Assembly: GCF_030142045.1 (NCBI RefSeq)
Contig: NZ_CP126242.1
Coordinates: forward strand, 248,001 to 312,000
Direction of reading: 5' to 3'
Length of the DNA: 64,000 nucleotides
Origin: Arthrobacter sp. zg-Y919
GTDB taxonomy: Bacteria > Actinomycetota > Actinomycetes > Actinomycetales > Micrococcaceae
Shown here piece by piece: positions 59,900 to 64,000 of the stretch. The position numbers were made by a program, and so were the translations under genes. Numbering within the stretch: the stretch's first letter is position 1; each line of letters begins with the position of its first letter. The notes beneath the pieces are model-generated. The model saw only the letters and a list, made by a program, of their open reading frames with translations, was not told the origin of the DNA and ran no database searches.

Positions 59900-60575
59900 C
59901 CAGCCCCCGGACGGGGATCCCGGCGGGTACTCTGCCAGGAACGATCCGAGGGAATGGCACGGGCACCGGATTGTCACCGGCGGGGACCTTGGGGCGGTGT
60001 TCGCACCGACCGAGGAGCCGGAGCTGGTTCGGCGTGCGAAACGGCGCCGTCGGCTGCATAACTCGGTGGTTGCATTTCTGGTTCTCCTCCTGCTGGTGGC
60101 AGGGACCCTGGCGCAGGGTTTGATTTCGGGGTGGGTGCGGCTGCCAGCGGCGGCGCCCAGTACCTCAGCAGGTCCGGTGGACGAATGTCCAGCCGGGCCT
60201 TTTCCGTATCTGGACACCGCCGCAGTGGAGGTGAACGTGTACAACGCGACGGCGAACCCGGGTCTGGCGGGAATCGTCGGGGATGCCCTAAACCAGCGCG
60301 GCTTCCGCGTGGACAGGGTGGGGAACAGCAGTGTGAACCGCTCCGAGATGACCGCGCTGGTCCTGTCCGGACCTTCCGGCTTCGCGGCCGCCTACACGCT
60401 GCAGCAGCACATTCCGGACACTCAATACGTTCGCGACGAGCGCACGGACGGGTCCGTGGACGTGGTGATCGGTTCCGGGTTCTCGGAGCTGGCGCCGGCG
60501 GAGCAGGCAGCCGCAGCCGGCCCGGGTGCACTCAGCTGCCCGCAGTCCGAAACGCCGGCGCCGGCTGGCCAGTAG
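59892..60575 (+). CDS. LytR C-terminal domain membrane protein
   Basis: A 227-residue protein: a cytoplasmic, basic front (about 1-55, with RRAKRRRRLHNS), one transmembrane helix (VVAFLVLLLLVAGTLAQGLI), then an external LytR_C domain (AAVEVNVYNATANPGLAGIV, ALNQRGFRVDRVGN). LytR_C domains bind cell-wall components. It is translationally coupled to the VapB-like gene, so the pair probably works together at the envelope. Confidence 0.9.
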   Translation: MTNQPPDGDPGGYSARNDPREWHGHRIVTGGDLGAVFAPTEEPELVRRAKRRRRLHNSVVAFLVLLLLVAGTLAQGLISGWVRLPAAAPSTSAGPVDECPAGPFPYLDTAAVEVNVYNATANPGLAGIVGDALNQRGFRVDRVGNSSVNRSEMTALVLSGPSGFAAAYTLQQHIPDTQYVRDERTDGSVDVVIGSGFSELAPAEQAAAAGPGALSCPQSETPAPAGQ

Positions 60576-60594
60576 CACGGTGTCCTTTCAGTGC

Positions 60595-61302
60595 TTAGCA
60601 GCCGTCGGGTCCGCAGGCAGGTCCATCCACTGACTCCGGCGTGAGGCTGATCAGCGGGTGGGATTCCTGCCAGGCCTGTTCCAGCGCGGAGGTGAACAGA
60701 TCGGCGGGCTGGGCACCGGAAATGCCGTACTTGTCATCGAGCACGAAGAACGGCACACCGCTGATGCCCAGGGAACGCGCCTGCGCAATGTCGGCGTTGA
60801 CGTCATCGGCGTATTCATCGGAAGCCAACATGCCCGTCACGCGGTCTGCGTCCAGGCCGACCGAGGTGCCGATCTGCACCAGGTCCGCCGCCGCCCCGAT
60901 GTCCATACCCTTCTCGAAGTGGGCCGAAAGCAGGGCTTCCTTGGCGGCGTCGGCGGCCTTGAGCCCGCCCTCGGCCTTGGCCAGATGGATCAGCCGGTGC
61001 GCGGAGAAGCTGTTGGCCACGACGAGGGAGTCGTAGTCATAGGACAGGCCTTCGCCGGCAGCCTGGACCGTCACCTCATCCAGCATCCCGGCGAGCTGCT
61101 GAGGATCGATGCCCTTGCGCTCGCTGAGGTACTGGACCTCGGTGCCGTCAAAGTGTTGTGGCAGGGACGGGTCCAGCTGGAAGCTGTGCCAGCGGACCTC
61201 CACCTCGTCCCGGTGCGGAAAGCGGGCGAGCGCGGTCTCGAAGCGGCGCTTGCCGATGAAGCACCACGGGCAGGCAATGTCGGACCAGATATCAATCTTC
61301 AT
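60595..61302 (-). CDS. DsbA family oxidoreductase (FrnE-like)
   Basis: A 235-residue thioredoxin-fold protein: IDIWSDIACPWCFIGKRRFE with CPWC, and SLGISGVPFFVLDDKYGISG with cis-Pro. The C-terminal ACGPDGC pair adds two cysteines. It resembles FrnE, a cytoplasmic 2-hydroxychromene-2-carboxylate isomerase-like oxidoreductase involved in oxidative stress. ATG 61302 is used; a longer frame begins at 61335. Confidence 0.9.
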   Translation of the reverse strand: MKIDIWSDIACPWCFIGKRRFETALARFPHRDEVEVRWHSFQLDPSLPQHFDGTEVQYLSERKGIDPQQLAGMLDEVTVQAAGEGLSYDYDSLVVANSFSAHRLIHLAKAEGGLKAADAAKEALLSAHFEKGMDIGAAADLVQIGTSVGLDADRVTGMLASDEYADDVNADIAQARSLGISGVPFFVLDDKYGISGAQPADLFTSALEQAWQESHPLISLTPESVDGPACGPDGC

Positions 61303-61429
61303 ATCCGGTGCAACGCGAAAAGGACCGAAAGCCATTCCCGCGCTGCTTGAAAAAGCGAACGGTCATGGTTTCCGGTCCTTGCCGCTGCGGATACTGAAGC
61401 GGTATCCGCAGTTCCCCTCCCCCCAGGGG

Positions 61430-63061
61430 TTATGCCGGTGCCAGCTCCTGTGATTCATGCAGGAAGCGGGCATAGGCAGGCACGGTGAGGAAGGTCGGGA
61501 AGTGTTCCCCGCAGGCTACTTCCTCAAAAAGTTCACGGGCATCGTCGAAACGGTCCCCGTCGAAACGCTGCAGCCGGGCGAACTCTTCTTCGAGCAGCTC
61601 CTCGACCCACTGGTGCGTCACCAGGTCACCCTCGTCGGTCACAGCCGAGCAGTGGATCCACTGCCAGATCTGCGAGCGGGAGATTTCCGCGGTGGCGGCG
61701 TCTTCCATCAGGTTGTTGATGGCAGCCGCACCGTTGCCGCGCAGCCAGGACTCGATGTAGCGGATGCCCACCTCGATGTTGCTGCGGATACCGGCCTCGG
61801 TAATGACCCCCGGGGTGGAGGCGATGTCCAGCAGTGCCTTGTCGCTGGGCACCACATCCTCGCGGGTCTTCTCCAGCTGGTTCGGGCGCTCGCCGAGTAC
61901 GCCGTCGAACACCTCCATCGCCACCGGCACCAGGTCCGGGTGGGCCACCCAGGAACCGTCGAAGCCGTCGCCGGCTTCGCGGGTCTTGTCGGCGCGCACC
62001 TTCTCCATCGCGATGTCGTTGGCTGCGGCGTCCTTGCGGTTGGGAATGAAGGCTGCCATACCGCCGATGGCGTGGGCACCCCGGCGGTGGCAGGCACGCA
62101 CCAGCTGCTCGGTGTAGGAACGCATAAACGGCGCGGTCATGGTCACCATGTTCCGGTCCGGCAACACGAACCGGGGTCCGCGGGTACGGAAGTTCTTGAT
62201 CACCGAGAAGATGTAGTCCCAGCGGCCGGCATTCAGCCCGGCGGCATGGTCCCGCAGTTCGTAGAGGATCTCCTCCATCTCAAAAGCGGCGGTGATGGTC
62301 TCGATGAGCACCGTGGCGCGGATGGTTCCCTGCGGAATACCCAGCAGGTCCTGCGCCAGGACGAAGATGTCGTTCCACAGCCGGGCCTCGAGGTGGTTTT
62401 CAATCTTGGGCAGGTAGAAGTACGGGCCGCGTCCCTGCGAGATCAGGCGCTGGGCGTTGTGGAAGAAGTACAGTCCGAAGTCGACGAGGCCGCCGGCGAT
62501 CGGGGTGTTGTCCACCAGCATGTGCTTTTCCGGCAGGTGCCAGCCGCGGGGGCGCACCACGATGGTGGGCAGGTCCGTCAGGGAAGCTCCCTGTACCCGG
62601 TACTCCTTGCCTTCCGGAGAGGTGAAGTCGATGCGGCGGTCCAGGGCGTCGCGCAGGTTCAACTGGCCGTTGATGACGTTGGACCACGACGGCGTGGAGG
62701 AGTCCTCCATGTCGGCCAGCCACACCTTGGCACCGGAGTTCAGGGCATTGATGGTCATCTTCCGGTCGACCGGTCCGGTGATTTCCACCCGACGGTCCTC
62801 CAGCCCGGGGGCGGTCGGAGCCACCCGCCAGGAGCTGTCCTCGCGGATGCCGCGGGTCTCCGGGAGGAAGGTCGGATCGGCGCCGTTGGAGATCTGCTGG
62901 CGGCGCGCCTGGCGCTGCTGAAGGAGTTCCTGCCGACGGGTGGTGGTGGCCCGGTGCAGTGCCTTGACGAAGTCCAATGCCTGCGGGGTGAGGATTTCCT
63001 CCTGGCGCCGTACTACCGGGGCGGTCAGGGAAATACCGTTCAGGGTGATCGGGTCATTCAT
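61430..63061 (-). CDS. aceB: Malate synthase A
   Basis: A 543-residue malate synthase A, condensing glyoxylate and acetyl-CoA to malate. Diagnostic blocks are INALNSGAKVWLADMEDSST, ATVLIETITAAFEMEEILYE and LNAGRWDYIFSVIKNFR, with FVLPDRNMVTMTAPFMRSY; metal-binding Glu and Asp are present. ATG 63061 follows AAGGAG. It is in the same direction as isocitrate lyase, separated by 132 bp containing a perfect 16-bp hairpin. Confidence 0.96.
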   Translation of the reverse strand: MNDPITLNGISLTAPVVRRQEEILTPQALDFVKALHRATTTRRQELLQQRQARRQQISNGADPTFLPETRGIREDSSWRVAPTAPGLEDRRVEITGPVDRKMTINALNSGAKVWLADMEDSSTPSWSNVINGQLNLRDALDRRIDFTSPEGKEYRVQGASLTDLPTIVVRPRGWHLPEKHMLVDNTPIAGGLVDFGLYFFHNAQRLISQGRGPYFYLPKIENHLEARLWNDIFVLAQDLLGIPQGTIRATVLIETITAAFEMEEILYELRDHAAGLNAGRWDYIFSVIKNFRTRGPRFVLPDRNMVTMTAPFMRSYTEQLVRACHRRGAHAIGGMAAFIPNRKDAAANDIAMEKVRADKTREAGDGFDGSWVAHPDLVPVAMEVFDGVLGERPNQLEKTREDVVPSDKALLDIASTPGVITEAGIRSNIEVGIRYIESWLRGNGAAAINNLMEDAATAEISRSQIWQWIHCSAVTDEGDLVTHQWVEELLEEEFARLQRFDGDRFDDARELFEEVACGEHFPTFLTVPAYARFLHESQELAPA

Positions 63062-63096
63062 GGCGTTTCTCCTTGGGGTCTTTCAAAACTGGGGGT

Positions 63097-63133
63097 GGTG
63101 CTGCGGGGCCGGTCGAGCCGGCCCCGCAGCACC
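63097..63133 (-). terminator. 16-bp hairpin between isocitrate lyase and malate synthase
   Basis: GGTGCTGCGGGGCCGG and CCGGCCCCGCAGCACC pair without mismatch (loop TCGAG). The minus strand has no T run after it (CACCCCCAG), so full termination is doubtful; it could reduce read-through or protect the aceA mRNA end. Confidence 0.7.
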
Positions 63134-63172
63134 GGGGTGCAGTGAGCGATGCGGTGCAGCAAGCGGGAGCCG

Positions 63173-63201
63173 CGGGTTTAGTGGAGCCCGGGTTTAGTGG
63201 A
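63173..63201. repeat. 16-bp direct repeat at the isocitrate lyase stop
   Basis: CGGGTTTAGTGGA occurs at 63173-63185 and 63189-63201, one copy covering the aceA stop codon. It is a small tandem duplication similar in kind to that at 39828-39865. Confidence 0.75.
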
Positions 63202-64000
63202 ACTGGGCGGACTCGGTGGAGCCGGCCAGGGCCAGGGTGCTGCCGTTCGGGTTCAGCGCGGTGGCGATGGCATCGAAGTAGCCGGTGCCCACCTCGCGCT
63301 GGTGCTTCGTGGCGGTGTAGCCGCGGGATTCGGAAGCGAATTCCTTCTCCTGCAGTTCCACGTAGGCGCTCATGCCGTTGCGGGCGTAGCCGTGGGCCAG
63401 ATCGAACATGGAGTAGTTCAGGGCGTGGAAGCCGGCCAGGGTGATGAACTGGAACTTGAAGCCCATGGCACCGAGTTCGCGCTGGAACTTGGCGATGGTG
63501 TCGTCGTCCAGGTGCTTCTTCCAGTTGAACGACGGCGAGCAGTTGTAGGCCAGCATCTGGTCGGGGAACTCGGAGCGGACAGCTTCGGAGAACTTGCGGG
63601 CCAGTTCCAGGTCCGGGGTGCCGGTTTCCATCCAGATGAGGTCTGAGTACGGTGCGTAGGCCTTGGCCCGGGCGATGCAGGGTTCGATGCCGTTGCGGAC
63701 CTTGTAGAAGCCTTCCGCGGTGCGCTCGCCGGTGATGAATTCCTGGTCACGTTCGTCGACGTCGGACGTGATCAGCGTGGCGGCCTCGGCGTCGGTGCGG
63801 GCAATCACCACGGTGGGGGTGCCGGCGACGTCGGCCGCGAGGCGGGCGGCGTTGAGGGTGCGGATGTGCTGGCTGGTGGGGATCAGGACCTTGCCGCCGA
63901 GGTGGCCGCACTTCTTCTCCGAGGCGAGCTGGTCTTCCCAGTGAACGCCCGAGGCGCCGGACTGGATCATGGACTTCATGAGCTCGTAGGCGTTGAGCGG
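63194..64000 (-). CDS. aceA: Isocitrate lyase, C-terminal part (cut by window edge)
   Basis: The last 268 residues of isocitrate lyase; the start is beyond 64000. [20 protein letters not shown] holds the active-site [24 protein letters not shown] and [15 protein letters not shown] [20 protein letters not shown] are family hallmarks. It splits isocitrate to glyoxylate and succinate. With aceB downstream it forms the glyoxylate shunt, used on acetate or fatty acids. Confidence 0.97.
   Translation of the reverse strand, partial: PLNAYELMKSMIQSGASGVHWEDQLASEKKCGHLGGKVLIPTSQHIRTLNAARLAADVAGTPTVVIARTDAEAATLITSDVDERDQEFITGERTAEGFYKVRNGIEPCIARAKAYAPYSDLIWMETGTPDLELARKFSEAVRSEFPDQMLAYNCSPSFNWKKHLDDDTIAKFQRELGAMGFKFQFITLAGFHALNYSMFDLAHGYARNGMSAYVELQEKEFASESRGYTATKHQREVGTGYFDAIATALNPNGSTLALAGSTESAQFH

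Noticed and set aside
61457..63145. A 562-codon plus-strand frame
   Set aside because: Opposite malate synthase; no recognisable domain.
1..64000. CRISPR arrays, tRNA or rRNA genes, prophage or insertion sequences
   Set aside because: No regular spaced repeats, cloverleaf-like intergenic sequence, phage structural genes or transposases were seen.

Overview
The window is high-GC DNA from an actinobacterium, most likely an Arthrobacter-like member of the Micrococcaceae. The evidence is the base composition and codon use, the histidine phosphatase / DUF3090 / SCO1664 trio typical of actinobacteria, a DUF222-HNH protein, a mycothiol-type maleylpyruvate isomerase-fold protein and a VapB-like/LytR_C pair. 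It reads as ordinary chromosome. I see no rRNA, tRNA, CRISPR, phage or insertion sequence. About 65 protein genes are supported, plus several gene relics and three genes that are readable only if a one-base frameshift is assumed.

Layout. 1-1503 is the phosphatase-DUF3090-SCO1664 operon, running off the left edge. 1664-9727 is a mixed set: an S41 peptidase, a metallo-beta-lactamase-fold hydrolase, an ABC exporter pair, a cupin, a methyltransferase, GrpB and a VOC protein. 9866-12528 holds an amino-acid permease and a fatty-acid desaturase. 12655-18218 holds a DUF3060 lipoprotein, an SDR/flavin monooxygenase pair, a frameshifted Tat-exported acetamidase and an unknown membrane protein whose decayed partial copy lies at 13261-13414. 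18385-20668 is an alpha/beta-hydrolase - TetR - PhzF operon behind a multi-box operator. 20676-26226 holds a CNB/thioredoxin-reductase-like fusion, an amino-acid permease, DNA polymerase IV and an aldo/keto reductase divergent from an HxlR regulator. 26793-32551 holds TetR/SDR, an alanine-dehydrogenase-like enzyme with a small coupled basic protein, a dinB relic, EcsC and an LtaS-type sulfatase-fold enzyme.

32772-35874 is a complete DeoR-galT-galK operon with overlapping start and stop codons. 35896-45703 holds an XRE regulator, an SDR relic coupled to an MFS exporter, small proteins, an HTH/Clp-N pair, the DUF222-HNH protein and a MarR/epoxide-hydrolase divergon. 45871-51337 holds a DHA2 exporter, an Fe-S flavin enoate reductase and fmdB-fmdA (formamide use). 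51735-57866 holds a BCCT osmolyte transporter behind a dyad-rich leader, an epimerase, a DJ-1/GlxA divergon and a 2-oxoglutarate/Fe(II)-type oxygenase. 58026-64000 holds glutathione peroxidase, a HAD phosphatase, the VapB-like/LytR_C pair, a FrnE-like DsbA protein and the glyoxylate shunt (malate synthase and isocitrate lyase, the latter cut by the right edge).

Much of the content is nutrient scavenging (galactose, formamide, amino acids, betaine-like osmolytes, C2 units), detoxification and local one-component regulators, each beside its likely operator. The most unusual features are the concentration of frameshifts and relics between 13 and 37 kb, the CNB/TrxR-like fusion without redox cysteines, the dyad-rich leader of the BCCT gene, and a row of GTAC boxes before a divergent SDR-fold gene. 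No part of the window is clearly a new defence or mobile system.
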